Positions 25,341 to 36,803 of a stretch of 64,000 bases of DNA are shown in pieces. Within the stretch, counting starts at the first letter, position 1; each line of letters opens with the position of its first letter. The notes under the pieces are model-generated. The model was not told where the DNA came from and did not search any database. It saw only the letters and a list, made by a program, of their open reading frames with translations. The position numbers and the translations under genes are program-made. The stretch comes from Penelope pileata. Lineage: Eukaryota > Chordata > Aves > Galliformes > Cracidae. The stretch is taken from contig WBMW01005279.1 of assembly GCA_013396635.1 (NCBI GenBank), positions 1-64,000 on the forward strand. Reading direction: 5' to 3'.

Positions 25341-25806
25341 CAAACGCCTTGCACAAGTCCAGGTAGATGACGTTGGTTGCTCTCCCTTTATTCACTGATG
25401 CTGTAACTCCATCCTAGAAGGCCACTAGGTTTCTCAGGCACAATTTGAGCTTGGTGAAGCCATGTTGGTTGCCGCCAGTCACCTCCTTTCGATTTTCCAT
25501 GTGCCTTAGTAGAGCCTTCAGGAAGATCTGCTCCATGATCTTGCCAGGCACAGAGGTGAGACTGACCGGCCTGTAGTTTCCAGGATCTTCTTTCTTCCCC
25601 TTCTTGAGAATGGGGGTTATGTTCCCCCTTTTCCAGTCAGTGGGAACTTCACCAGACTGCCATGACCTTTCAAATATGATGGAGAGTGGCTTGGCAACTT
25701 CATCCGCCAGTTCCTTCAGGACCCGTGGATGAATCTCATCAGGCCCCATGGACTTGTATTCCTTCAGGTTCTTTAGGTGGTCTCGAACCTGATCTTCACT
25801 TACATC
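25341..25806 (-). mobile_element. Same CR1, RT N-terminal region
   Basis: The minus frame 25414-25749 shows early RT motifs (GPDEIHPRVLKELA, PTDWKRGNITPILKKG, NYRPVSLTSVPGKIMEQI, QHGF). A single in-frame TAG at about 25411-25413 interrupts an otherwise continuous reading towards VIYLDLCKAF at the gap edge. The element stops upstream near 25806, after the linker region before RT, so it is 5'-truncated and would be about 1.7-1.8 kb once the gap is filled. Confidence 0.92.
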
Positions 25807-26072
25807 CTAAAATATTTTAAGACTTCAGGCTGTTCTTGAAAATAGCTAGTAGGAGTCCATAGAGATTATCTGTCATGATATACCATGTTAAATAACAACA
25901 ACAACAATTACATGTTCATGATTAAGATGTAAATAAAATCATGAACAGAATGCTGTTGCCAAAGGAAGAGAAAAAACTGCCAGCAAAGCAGTGAGCAGTG
26001 TATTTCCTATGGAGACAAAAGCTAGTTTCTCAGAGCCAGCTAATCTATGTGACAGACAAACCACTCACAGGT
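25807..26072. other. Spacer with (ACA)n, possible 3' UTR of the next gene
   Basis: There is a short AACAACAACAACAATT run near 25898-25913. If the candidate gene at 26073-26616 (minus) is real, its 3' UTR lies here. I see no clear AATAAA on that strand. Confidence 0.3.
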
Positions 26073-26616
26073 TTAGCTTTTTTTCTTCTGAATTTTCTGT
26101 TTTAGAGATGGATACTGGTATTCTGGTGCATTATCCCACGTGTTCCCAAACCAAACAGTTATTCTAACTGTGGGATGTGAACTTATTTGACAGTTTATTT
26201 GCCACATATCTTTATCTGTTGCCAAGCATCCTGTATCTTGGCAGAAGGGATTGGTAGAGGAGCTAATGCTAAAACCACTCCAGCAATTCCTTTTATAGCT
26301 GAAGGAGACAAATAGTTGTATTGGGAAACTGAACCCAGCACAGAGATTGTGGCTTAATTCTCTTTTTGTAGGGAGAGACATAAAGTAATTTATGACAGTT
26401 AAAGCAGAACATCCATTGCTGAATGCTCCTTCCCACAAAAGGCTAAGAAAAAGAAAAACTGGTTGAAATTGGCAATAATGGAAATGAAAAAGGCATCTGT
26501 TCTGAGATTATTCCTCACCTGCTTTTGTCTTTATGAGTAAACATCAAGACTGCAGCTAGAAAAACACCCAATGAAACCAGCACACATAAACGAAAAAATG
26601 AGGGCATAGAATCCAT
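26073..26616 (-). CDS. Candidate two-exon gene for a 155-residue Cys-containing type II membrane or secreted protein
   Basis: Exon 1 coding is 26616-26519 and exon 2 is 26442-26073 on the minus strand. They are separated by a 76-bp intron with a GTGAGG donor and a strong TTTTTCTTTTTCTTAG acceptor. The join completes a Ser codon and stays in frame, giving 468 nt including the stop. The ATG at 26616 has a good context (AAGATGG). Residues about 7-25 (FFRLCVLVSLGVFLAAVLMF) form one hydrophobic segment, either a signal-anchor or a signal peptide. The rest carries six cysteines (NGC, LC, NCW, FCQDTGC, NCQ) and a basic tail (KQKIQKKKS). A possible upstream acceptor (GGTCTTCCTGCAG, about 26684) could bring in a 5' UTR exon. 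I do not recognise the family. A chance frame in AT-rich DNA, or a pseudogene, remains possible. Confidence 0.35.
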
Positions 26617-28059
26617 CTTCCTCCCCAAGTACCTGTTTTTATATGTATATATATTTATAATTGTTTGTATAGAATTAAATAGCTGCAGGAAGACCAAGAG
26701 CTTTTTATGGTTTTGAAATCTGAATACTTTACTGAGAGGTAAGGGATCCAAATTTGAATCTTTACCACACTCGAATTCATACATCAAAATGAAGTTGCAG
26801 AAATACTAGGCTTATCGGTACCCCAGTATGATATCTGCTTTTCTGATGTGCATCCTATGATCCTTAATTTTTCCTTCTTCTTTCCTTATGATTCCCTTAT
26901 GAAAAAGATAAATGTCTTTACTTTACTCAAAGTGACATAAAAACAAGTTGCAATACTTCAGAATTGTTTATGAAACAGGATTCTTATCCTCTAATCAACT
27001 GGTTAGGTTTCTCAAGTTGTCTGTATAATTTGTTGGCCTCTTAGATTTCTCATCATATTTTAGAAAAGGCTAATTTTCTGCATTATTTTCCTAGGATGAA
27101 AATAATAGGAAATTTGAAGAAAGAAAATCAAGAAAAGAGCATGGACTGCTCCCTGGCAAATTGGTCTGGCACTACATTTTTTCAAGAAGGCTTGACAGAA
27201 AGTATTTTTTACTATAGTAAACCATTGCCAAGTCCTATCTGTTCTCAGGTCTGTGGCTGCAATAAGAGGTAAGCTTTGGCAACCTGACAACTAAAAATTG
27301 AAGTAGTAGCAGAGCAAATTCCTTTCTTAGACGCTTATCGCTTCCAACTGGCAAGGAGTTGTAGTCTTAATGTAAAAACAGGACTTACAAGTAATGACGT
27401 TTCTTGGTTTCATTTGTTTACTTTAAAAAGGTCTCATTCTGTGGAGTGCTTATTTTTCGTTCCAAGTTTTAAAAAGGAATGTTTGTGTTGGGCCAGTATC
27501 ATTATTCAAAAAGATAAACTTTAAATTATATTAGCTTTAGAGAGGAAGATTATCTCAATTCCTAAATTATGCCTGCTTCTAAATCTTTATATGAAGCTAG
27601 ATAACAGAAGGAAAGTAAGCATGCTTCATACCCACTCTTTTCTGTCTTCAAAAGGAAATATGTATTTACTTCTGTGGAAATGCTGACATATTGGCCTTAG
27701 TAAAAGATATCATATAATTAAAATAATGCACTAAACCTAATAAACAAATTTATTTAAACACTCAAAATAATTTGTTGTGATTTGAACAACTATATTTAAT
27801 GATAGCTGACTTTTTATCTTCCTTAATATGGAAATTGGCTAAAAATTCAAAATAAAGTGGTTTTTTTTTTGGTTGTTTTTCTTTTCGTCATGTCTTCAAA
27901 CAACAACATAGGTAACTGATCTTTTATAAATCTAGAAGTTTCAGTGACAGTATACTAAAAGTATCACCTTCTGAAAAACAAACAAGAAAACTCAACTGAG
28001 GATATGATTTAAAAAAAAATATTTCTCACTTTTATGGTTTTATGTTAACTTCAAAACAC
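26617..28059. other. Unique AT-rich DNA, no further exon found
   Basis: The promoter side of the candidate minus-strand gene would lie here. I see no CpG island and no obvious promoter. A TA-rich run occurs at 26640-26665. Confidence 0.35.
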
Positions 28060-29185
28060 TGTTTATCTTCACTTTACTAAAGTTTTCAACACTGTCTCCC
28101 ATAATATCCTCATAAACCTACTGTCAAAATACAAGCTATATAAACAAACAACAAGGTGAAATGTAAACAGAATACTGCTGGATTCATCAGGTTCTGAACA
28201 GCAGCATGAATTCCAGACAGAATGCAAACACTAGTGGTGTATACCAGAGATGAGATCGGTACTGGAGTCAGTACTGTTCAAAACCACTGTTAACAGCCTG
28301 GATGATGGGAAGTGTATCCTCAACAAGTTTGCAGATGAGAAAAAGCTGTGAGGAGTGATTGATAAACCAGAAAGTTGTGCTTTTGTGTAGACAAACTTGG
28401 TACAGGCTAGAGAAAGGGGTCAACAGGAACCTCATGAAATTCAACAAAGGGCACATTCCTAGGCACATTCCTGTGCCTAGAGAAGAATAACATCAGGTAC
28501 TCATAGATGGCTATCTGGAAAGCAGCTTAGTAGAGAACAACCTTGAGGTCCTGGTGGACACCAGTTTGACCATGAGCCAGCAATGTGCCCTTCTAGAAAA
28601 GAAGACCAAGAGCTTCACACAATACATTAAGCAGAGCATTGCCAGCAGGTCAAGGAAGGTGATCTTAACCCTCTACTCAGCCATTGTGAGACACATGCAA
28701 GTGCTGCGTCCAGGACTGGGTTCACAGATATAAAAGAGACACCATACTGGTGTGCAATCAGTTGAAGGCCAGAAAGATGATTAAAGATCTGATGTTTTTG
28801 TCTTTAGAAAGCGAGACAGAGAGAGTTGGGACTGCTCAGCATGGAGAAAACAAGTATATAAAAATCTGGTGGTGAAGCGGAGATAAATGGATAATGGAGT
28901 GAAGAAGATGGTGCAAGGTTCTTCTCAGTGATGCAGAAGGATGAGAAGCAATGGACATAAACTGAAATATTTTAAGTTCAACTTAAAAGCCTAAACATTT
29001 TTTACCATGAAGGTGTCTGAACACTGAAACAGTTTGCCCAGAGATGCTGTGAAGACTCCATCCTCGGAGCTATTCAAATCTCAATAGGGCGCAATCCTGA
29101 GCAACCTTCTGTAGTGACTGTGTTTTATGCAGGGGGATTGAACTAGAGGGTTTTCTGAGCTGCCTTTTAATTTCCGTGATGCTGG
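28060..29185 (+). mobile_element. CR1 LINE, old, RT core to degraded 3' end
   Basis: It starts at the RT motif TTTCAACACTGTCTCCCATA (FNTVSH, the FDxVxH block) and passes the active-site region (CAACAAGTTTGCAGATGAGA), where FADE stands instead of FADD. It then follows ORF2 to GGGGGATTGAACTAGAGGG and a decayed tail near 29185. Stops and frameshifts are numerous. It has the same arrangement as the 1.5 kb copy but extends further 5'. Confidence 0.85.
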
Positions 29186-29863
29186 GACTCTGGGGATCAA
29201 AAGGATTAAAACAGATTTTTTTTAATATGTTTTAAATAAATCTATACTTCTACAGTTTTACAAGGATTCTACTAACAAGAAAATAATCATAAGGATTATG
29301 TTAAGTATGTTTTTTTCCTTAGAAATATTTATCTCTAGTAATTGAAGATATATCGTGATTTACTTGAGTACATGTAAATAAAGGACCTAAGCCATTCTGT
29401 GATTCTATGTTATTACTTGAAATTTCTTTTTATTTTGGAACATATGATTATGTACGAATGACTATCATATTCTTTATTATTTTTTTTTTCACTTTTCTAA
29501 ATATTTCTGGTTCTTAAAGCTTCTGGTTTCATAACGTTTCTTAAATGTGAGTAAGTGAGACCAAAGCAAATGAGCTGCAACATGGGTTATATTTTTTAAA
29601 TTAAATAAAGTAACTACAATCCTTACTGACAGACTTCTATTTTAATTTCCTTAAATTCATTTTAGAGTGCAATTCTTACTGTTGCAATTTGCAGCTGATT
29701 GCATGCATATGCAATAGATTAAAGGAAATGTTATTTTCTATATAGTAAGTAGTGAGAAGGAGAGAGGAAGGAAATGTAACCAGCAAGATTACTTTTATTT
29801 GCCACACGTTATTCCTGTGATAGGGTTTCATTTTAGTCTTATCTTCTCCCCTTGGGGTACATA
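29186..29863. other. Unique AT-rich DNA with one CR1 tail scrap
   Basis: Apart from the scrap at 29383-29410, nothing is recognised. Near 29665-29715 there are octamer-like words (GATTGCATGCATATGCAAT) that might be regulatory. Confidence 0.4.
29383..29410 (+). mobile_element. CR1 3' tail scrap, about 28 bp
   Basis: AGGACCTAAGCCATTCTGTG followed by ATTCTATG matches the last bases of a CR1 3' end. It is an extreme 5' truncation or a remnant. Confidence 0.6.
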
Positions 29864-29868
29864 TACAT

Positions 29869-30515
29869 TGTTATGCTTTTGGCTTGGATAAAGTTTATTT
29901 TCTTTATAGAGATTTGCATGATTCTGTGTTGGATTTTTGATGAAAATAGTGTCGGTAGCACACCGATGTTTTAGTCATTTCACGGTGCTTACACTAAGTC
30001 AAGGATATTTCTACTTTCATGTTGTCCTGCCAGTGAGGAGGCAGAGAATACATAAGAAGTTGAATAGTGAACAGAAGATAGGATAGCTGACTCAGGCTGA
30101 CCAAAGAGATATTCATAGACGTGATTGAGTTGGAAGGGACCTTAAAAATAACATAGTTCCAACCCCTGGCCATAGGCAGACATTCCGTACCGTATGACAT
30201 CATGATCGATGATAAAAGCTGAAGTGAAGAAGAGGAAAGGGGGAAACATTGGGAATGATAGCATCTGACCTCCTAGTAAACCATTATGCATGATAAGCCC
30301 TGCTTTTCTGGAAACGGCTGAACATCTCTCTGCTGATAGGAAGCAGTCAATGAATTCTTTGTTTTTCTTTGCTTGCATTCACAGCTTTTGCTTTATCTGG
30401 TAAACTGTCTTTACCTCAATCCATGAGATCTCACACTTTTACCTTTCTGATTCTCTTTCCTGTCCAACTTGGGGAGAGGAAGTAAGTGGCTGTGTGCCAG
30501 CGTTAAACTACAAAA
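29869..30515 (+). mobile_element. Solo LTR of an avian ERVL-type retrovirus (copy A)
   Basis: It begins TGTTATGCTTTTGGCTTGGA and ends GTTAAACTACAAAA. In between are ACACCGATGTTTTAGT, the AGCTGACTCAGGCTGACCAA block, CGTACCGTATGACATCATGA before a TATA-like GATAAAAGC, and the TTTATCTGGTAAACTGTCTT poly(A)/U5 region. Flanking 5-mers TACAT (29864-29868) and TATAT (30516-30520) fit a diverged 5-bp target-site duplication, usual for ERVL. There is no internal retroviral gene, so it is a solo LTR left by recombination. A CR1 tail is nested at 30115-30179. The middle part (U3/R) differs from copies B and C and points to another LTR subtype. Confidence 0.85.
30115..30179 (-). mobile_element. CR1 3' tail nested in LTR copy A
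   Basis: ATAGACGTGATTGAGTTGGA...GTTCCAACCCCTGGCCATAG matches the last 65-70 bases of CR1, minus orientation. The LTR text is interrupted exactly here and resumes with CGTACCGTATGAC. ATATTC (30109-30114) and ACATTC (30180-30185) look like a diverged duplicated target. Confidence 0.85.
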
Positions 30516-30520
30516 TATAT

Positions 30521-31913
30521 ACAAGTGAAAGAAAAAATGTTTCATTGTTTTTTTTAAGTGTTATGAAGATTTCCTAATTAACATGGTAATTGTCTGTCTC
30601 TAAAATGTTAGTTACAAACACTTATCTGTATAGAATGATAAGCAAGTTAAAAAAAAATTACTTTTCAGAAACTAGGTGCTGCCGATATTCTCTTGATAGA
30701 CTAAAAGTGACTGAGGATGAAAAGTTCACAAGAAAAGCTGGTTTCTGAATTTCTCTGGTTAGAATCCAGAATTTATCATGCATAATTTCTAAGCCAAGGA
30801 GTTTTAAAACAATATATCCTTTTTCATTGGTACTTCTGAAAAATACTTGCAAATATGTCTTAAAACACTTAATTGTACAAACTAATAGATAACATCTCCT
30901 GGCATCTTCAAAAATTCTCTACCTCCTACTGACAGAATTAAGTGTTACAGTATTAGATAATATATAAGATGTTGAGTAACAGGGAAAGTAACTTACATTT
31001 GTATTGGTCTTGATATGTGTGTATCTTTCGAAAACACCATTGGGGTGGGCTTTTTTTGTTTGATTGATTGGTTGATTTTGTTTGTTTTTACTTATATTTT
31101 CAAAAATTTCTTCCTTACACTAAGTAAACATATAGATTCTTTGCTTCTTAATCTGGAAATTCAGCTGTATTAAAAACGCTCAGTAAGCATGATAAAGCTA
31201 ATAGAGTTTTTATTGCACTTAGATTTCTAGTAAATGAGAATATTCAATGGAGAAATGTTGAAAATCTTTGGAGTATCTGAATGCAGTTGTACACTTTTAG
31301 AGTTAACCATTCACATGAAACAGAGTTTAATATTCATACTTTACTGTAGTTAGCCCCATAGGCAGCCAATTTAGATAGCCATGTTACTGAATATCCTTTG
31401 TGGAGGAAATATTTATGTACTTTCATTTTCTATTAAAAACAGAAAAAAAAATTATCTTTTTGCTTTTATCAGAAATACTGTCAAAGATAAAACAAGTTAA
31501 CACATTCAACAAGCCAACAGTTTCCTGCTGTTTTTCAACAGACTTAAGAATAGATAGTTAAAGAAAATCATAAATTTTCTTTAAACATCTGTAATGTTTA
31601 TAAATGGTCTTTTGGAATTCTACGTCAACATAGAACTTCAGTTTCTGAACCAAAACTTCAGTCTTTGTGCTGGTTAACTGAAGCTCCCAGAAAAAATGTT
31701 TTATTTGGAAACAGAAAAAAAGCTTTGGAAATTTACTTTTATCTGTCTTCGGAGCACAGGAGATTTTAGTGAAGTTTTGATATTTCTAAGTTATACATAT
31801 AAAAATGAGGTAAAAAGAAATTATTTTTCAAGGCTATATTCAGCTTATGTTCCATACTTACAGGTAGGGGATGGACTACCCCTACCTACATTTCACAGAG
31901 AGTACTGAGAAAT
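30521..31913. other. Unique AT-rich DNA, no gene seen
   Basis: No recognised feature. Confidence 0.45.
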
Positions 31914-32060
31914 CAGAAGTGTTCAAGGCCAGATTGGATGGTGCTTTGAGCAAACTGGGTTAGTGGAATGTGTCCCTGTGAATGGCAGGGAGGTTGGTAC
32001 TATAAAAGCGTCTTAAATGAGTCTTGATGGTTCCTTCCAAAGAAAATCATTCTATGATTC
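31914..32060 (+). mobile_element. CR1 LINE 3' end, about 150 bp
   Basis: GAAGTGTTCAAGGCCAGATTGGATGGTGC-type text (end of ORF2) leads through the 3' UTR (GGCAGGGAGGTTGGTACTA) to CATTCTATGATTCT. An inverted CR1 piece follows at once. Confidence 0.88.
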
Positions 32061-32235
32061 TCAACCTTTCTTCACAGGAGAAGTGCTCCAGCCCTCTGAT
32101 CATCTTTGTGGCTCTCCTCTGGATCTGCTCCAACAGCTCTGAATCCTTCTTTTTGGGAGCCCCAGGCCTGGGCACAGTACTCCAGAGGAACCCTCACAAA
32201 GGCAGAGTATAGGGGAGTAATCACCTCCCAGAACC
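32061..32235 (-). mobile_element. CR1 internal piece, opposite orientation
   Basis: TGCTCCAGCCCTCTGATCAT, TCCAACAGCTCTGAATCCTT and CACAGTACTCCAGAGGAACC are complements of the mid-C-terminal ORF2 segment. It has neither a tail nor the RT core. It joins the tail of the preceding + copy without a spacer. Confidence 0.85.
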
Positions 32236-32254
32236 ACCATGTTCTCATACTATT

Positions 32255-32754
32255 TTTGCAGATGACACCAAGTTGGAAGGATGTGTCGATCTGCCTGAGG
32301 GTAGGGAGGCCCTTCAGAGGGATCTGGACAGGCTGGATAGCTGGGCTGAGGTCAATGGGATGAGGTTCAATAAGGCCAAGTGCCGGGTCCTGCACTTCGG
32401 CCACAATAACCCCATGCAACACTATAGGCTTGGGGCAGACTGGCNGATCGGCCTCTTCTCCCCGATAACTAATGACAGGACGAGAGGGAATGGCCACAAG
32501 TTGTGCCAGGGTAAATTTAGACTGGATATGAGGAAAAACTTTTTCTCTGAAAGAGTGGTCAGGCACCGGAATGGCCTGCCTAGGGAGGTGGTGGAGTCAC
32601 CGTCCCTGGTGCTGTTCAAGAAGCGTCTAGACAAAGTGGTAAGGGATATGATTTAGTAGCTTAATGGGTAGGGATGGTGATAGGAGGACGGTTGCACTAG
32701 ATGATCTTGTAGATCCTTTCCAACCTAGTGTTTCTATGATTCTATGATTCTATT
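32255..32754 (+). mobile_element. CR1 LINE, recent subfamily, with N at 32445
   Basis: It starts at the active-site motif (TTTGCAGATGACACCAAG, FADDTK) and stays in frame to GCAGACTGGC at the N. It then resumes far downstream in ORF2 at GGCCTCTTCTCCCCGATAAC and continues to a stop (TAG after DMI) and a tail of three repeats. About 0.5 kb of the usual ORF2 text is missing at the N. The part after the N is nearly the same as 41720-42029. Confidence 0.92.
32445..32445. other. Single-N assembly join
   Basis: One N sits where CR1 ORF2 text jumps by several hundred bases. This suggests a closed gap or collapsed repeat, although a true deletion is possible. Confidence 0.8.
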
Positions 32755-35700
32755 TTGCCATGGGTTTTGCTGTGGTTATGACTCTCTGTGAAAGGTTCCC
32801 TGGTGCGAGCCTCTGCTCCAGAGTCAATCCACTTGAGGTCTTCACCGAAAAATGTGCACAATGGGCTCTCCCAGTAGTATTCTAGGGTTCTTCAGATTTT
32901 TGGTCTTTAATAGTTTAAATCTTAGTAATAGTATTGTATCTTTAATAGTTTATTGAAAACAATATCACAAGGGGAATAAATTTAATTGAATATTTCTTTA
33001 TTTAAAATAGTATGGATGACTAGATTTATACTAAACTTGACTTGAAAGCCTCAAAGGATTTATTCTTCTCTCACATTCCAAAACTAAAAACCAAAAATTT
33101 ATGAAAGCTTAAAATGTTTGGTCCTACAGGAAGTGAAGCTAACTCTATTTTTAATAAATGTTTCATTTTTGGTTTGTTTGTTTGAAGTGTGGAAATAGAA
33201 AAGTGCTTATAACATTATCTATGACTTTAAGTGTTATTGTTCTATGCAGTGGATGCATGTGTGTATACAGAGGGAATTGTATCCATCTATGTTTAGAACA
33301 TTTATACTGAAATCTTTAATTCCTGTCCATGTAAAAGATAAGAATTTCCATGCAAGGTTCAGATATACTAACAAGACCACAGCAGTCTATTGCAGATTTC
33401 AGCCATCTAGTAGACAACTGGACATGTTTTAGTATTATTATGATACCTACTAAATAAGAAGTGTTGTTTGTACAATATTACAACAAAAATGACAAAGGTG
33501 ACAAACAAATGACTAACCTTTTTTGTAGTGTAGCATTTTTGATTTACAGAGGATGAGGTACGTATCCATCTCCATGTCAACATACAATTGTAGTTGTCAG
33601 CTGTTAGCCTTCCACACTTTACTTTTCACCTTTCCCATATCTGCTTCCACATTTAAACTTTACAGGTGTTCCCTACAAACAACATCAGTCTTTTCTGTAA
33701 CAGAGATTAAAATAATTTATAATAAAATAAAATAAAAGGCATTTCCCTTAGGACAACCCTCTGGATTGACCAAGTGAATTAGCTGGCCACATTACTACTC
33801 AAAATTGGTACTTCAATAGTTTTTCAGAACATTTTAAGGTATCTGATCAAAGTGCCTCTTCAATTCCCAATATTTCTTTTTCAGGCATATTTTCATATAT
33901 TTTCGGATGCACAATATAAACTAGCACTTAGAAAAGCTTCCAAGTAATTTTAGCTATAAATGGACAAAATAACTTCATAAAAATTATAATGATCTAAATA
34001 TGTTGTCACACAATCACTGGGAAGGTTTTTAATCTTCATATTTCACCGGTGTGCTTTTCAAAGGTACTTTACAAATTGAATCAGAATGTCTCAAGGAACA
34101 TGAACTGCAGAATGAAACTGGAAAGAACAGCTAGGAAAAGGAAGGACCAGGAATTCACATAAGCTGAGTCAACCTAGAAAATATACATGAAGCATATCCT
34201 AAAGCTGTAAAATCTTCTTTGTAGCAAAGGATAAACGGTACTTGTAAAATCAGTTAGCGCAACAGAATTGTGGGTGTGGTAGCAAACAGTGTGAAAGAGT
34301 TTACATCATAAGCCAATATCCTGTTTTCCAAAGTAATCACATAAATTCATCCAAACACCGTGGAAACAGATTCCATGCATAGCAGCTAGAGGTTTCAAAA
34401 TAATTTGTATAAAGTATAAATCCTTTTAAGAAATTCAGTTCTGGTAAAAATGACACTGATGCTGCTTTGTAAGTCTTTCAAGACAGATGCAGACATCTAG
34501 AGCAACTACCAGCTGCTACTTGTATTTGCTAGCATATATAGATCATTGCAGAAATCTTAAAGACAGACAAACTGTTGAAAAATCCACTGAAACCTGGAAA
34601 TCTTTGACTGACAGCTTATTTCAGTACTGTGTGGAGGATGTTGGAAATGTGGAAAGGAATATTGTGGACAGCTTCTGCTAACTCATGAATGCTTGTTCAT
34701 AAATTTAGTCTCCTAAGGAATACAGGAGATATATTCTCCTTGTATTTCCAATTTATATAAGTAGGATTTTTTTTTCACTACGGTTGTGGCTTATCAAATT
34801 ATTTTAGAGTTTCCAAGGAAGACAGACCTGTAATGAACGAGATGTAAGAGAGCCAGATTTCCTTCTCTGCTGATTATGAATCTGATCCAAAGTCTATTTT
34901 GTATGGGATGTTGGATGATTGACTTAAATGCCCTTCAGATCTTACTTTGAGTTGTTATTTATTTATTTATTCCTTTGTTCCTCATCTCTCATTATGTATT
35001 TACTCCCTTTTTTAACTGATTCCATCCTTGTTCACTTAGGGGTCAGGCTGTTCTGAGATTTTGTTTTAGCAGGGCATGTATTCTCATTGTGTCTATATAG
35101 TGCCTGAGACAACAAAGTGAGAATTCCAGACATTAAAAACAGTTACAACAGTCAATTTTAAAAGTTATTTTATCTACCTGAATATGTCAGATAATGCAGC
35201 AACATAAATTAGAAGTTCTTGCCGCAGAAATTAATTCTAATGTACTATGTTTACCTGAGGACTTGAGTATGTGCAAACACTAGTGAAACATTTGAGATTT
35301 TGACATTATCGTTGTTTGCCAATTTGCATTGCAGCATTATTTAGATGTTCCAACCAAAGAAGCTCTATTATACTAAGAACAACTCAAAGAAGGAAGAATG
35401 AAGTGTCATTGTTCAGAACACTGTATAGTTGAGTAAGATAAGATGAAAAAAGGTGAAAAATAAAATGCTCAGAGATAAACCTAAGCAAGATGATTTACAC
35501 ACCAGGACAATGGGAAAGCTAGAAACATAGCCCTGCCTGCTGGAACAAGCTCCATTTAATTTTCTATTTTTGTTTTCAGGTCAAATATTATTGATGCTGT
35601 GTAGGCTTCTGTAAACTTTCATTATGTTCAAACTAGTGATAATAACAACAGATTTTCTTTTTGCAAAGATTCTGGAAGACAGTAACAAATATTAAGTTAC

Positions 35701-36745
35701 TCAAATATGAAAAATGTTTTCTTTTTGTTATAGAAAATTGCATAGAGATAGCTGAAAAATTATTCTAGCAAGAAACTTGAGTCTCCATAAGATAACTTTC
35801 AGACCAAAATGATTAACATAGATATTTTCAGTTTATCATGAGAAACATTTATTATTGTCAAATTCCGACATGTGCAATGAGATCTTTAATGATGCTTTCT
35901 AACTTGAGATATATTCTTGGATTTCAGAGCTTAGAGTTTTGAAACTTTGGACTCCACTTTTGGACTTCCTTCTCACTTTTGCCAGATTATCAGAAGATTT
36001 CAACTCAGGAGACGTGACTCACATCCCTGACAGACGTTTCTGAGCCGACATGGAACCCTAGATCTAAACAATCCTAATTCTAAACATCTCAAAACACTTT
36101 ATAGACACAAGAGATTATATTATTTGACAGTTTGACTCCAAGTGTCTCAAATATCAATAGCTCAATGTCAGTTTTGTGGTACTCTTTTACATGTAGTTTA
36201 TTTTAACAACAAAAATCTACCAGTCTGTAGTTGGTATGAATAAAAACTTTGCTGCCCCTATGGTCTGGTTGTGCAGAGATTAATCTGGTGCACAAAGGGT
36301 GAACCAGTGGAGAATAAAAAAGAAAACCACATCTTACTTGCAGAAAAATGTTGGAACTTCTCTTGTGAAACGTTTCACTGTTCTGTTTATTCTTCTTTTA
36401 TTGATATTAGCACTTTACTTCCCATGCATCATTTTCCTTTCCCCACCAGGCATCTCAGTGAAGAGCTTCCTAAATTATCCTTACAGTGCTAGCTATTAAT
36501 AATGCTAACTTGTCGAAAAGAATAAATTACAACAAATCTTTGAATATATGAAGACAGTGTTAAATAATAGTTCATATGCATAAACACAGACACCTATTAC
36601 ACCTATTATATTTCTAGAATTAGAAATTTATGGGGGTTTTAATTTTAAAATATCCTCCTATATTTTTACATCCAAAGTACATCTCTTGGTCTTGACTTAA
36701 GTTATTCCTCTTTTGTTCAGGTTTTTGATATTGAACTTACACAGA
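32755..36745. other. Unique AT-rich DNA, about 4 kb, no gene seen
   Basis: No repeat family or persuasive exon is recognised. An A/T-rich simple patch occurs at 33706-33737. Around 35290-35350 a TTGACATTATCGTTGTTTGC-type block could be a conserved element, but this is not assessable here. Confidence 0.4.
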
Positions 36746-36803
36746 TTGCTTGTCCTGCCTGGTTTCAGATGGGACAGAATTGATTTTTTCTTCATAGTGC
36801 CTG

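Noticed and set aside
26073..26438. Exon 2 of the candidate gene as a retroviral env piece
   Set aside because: No env landmark (fusion peptide, CX6CC, transmembrane anchor) is visible, and no retroviral text flanks it.
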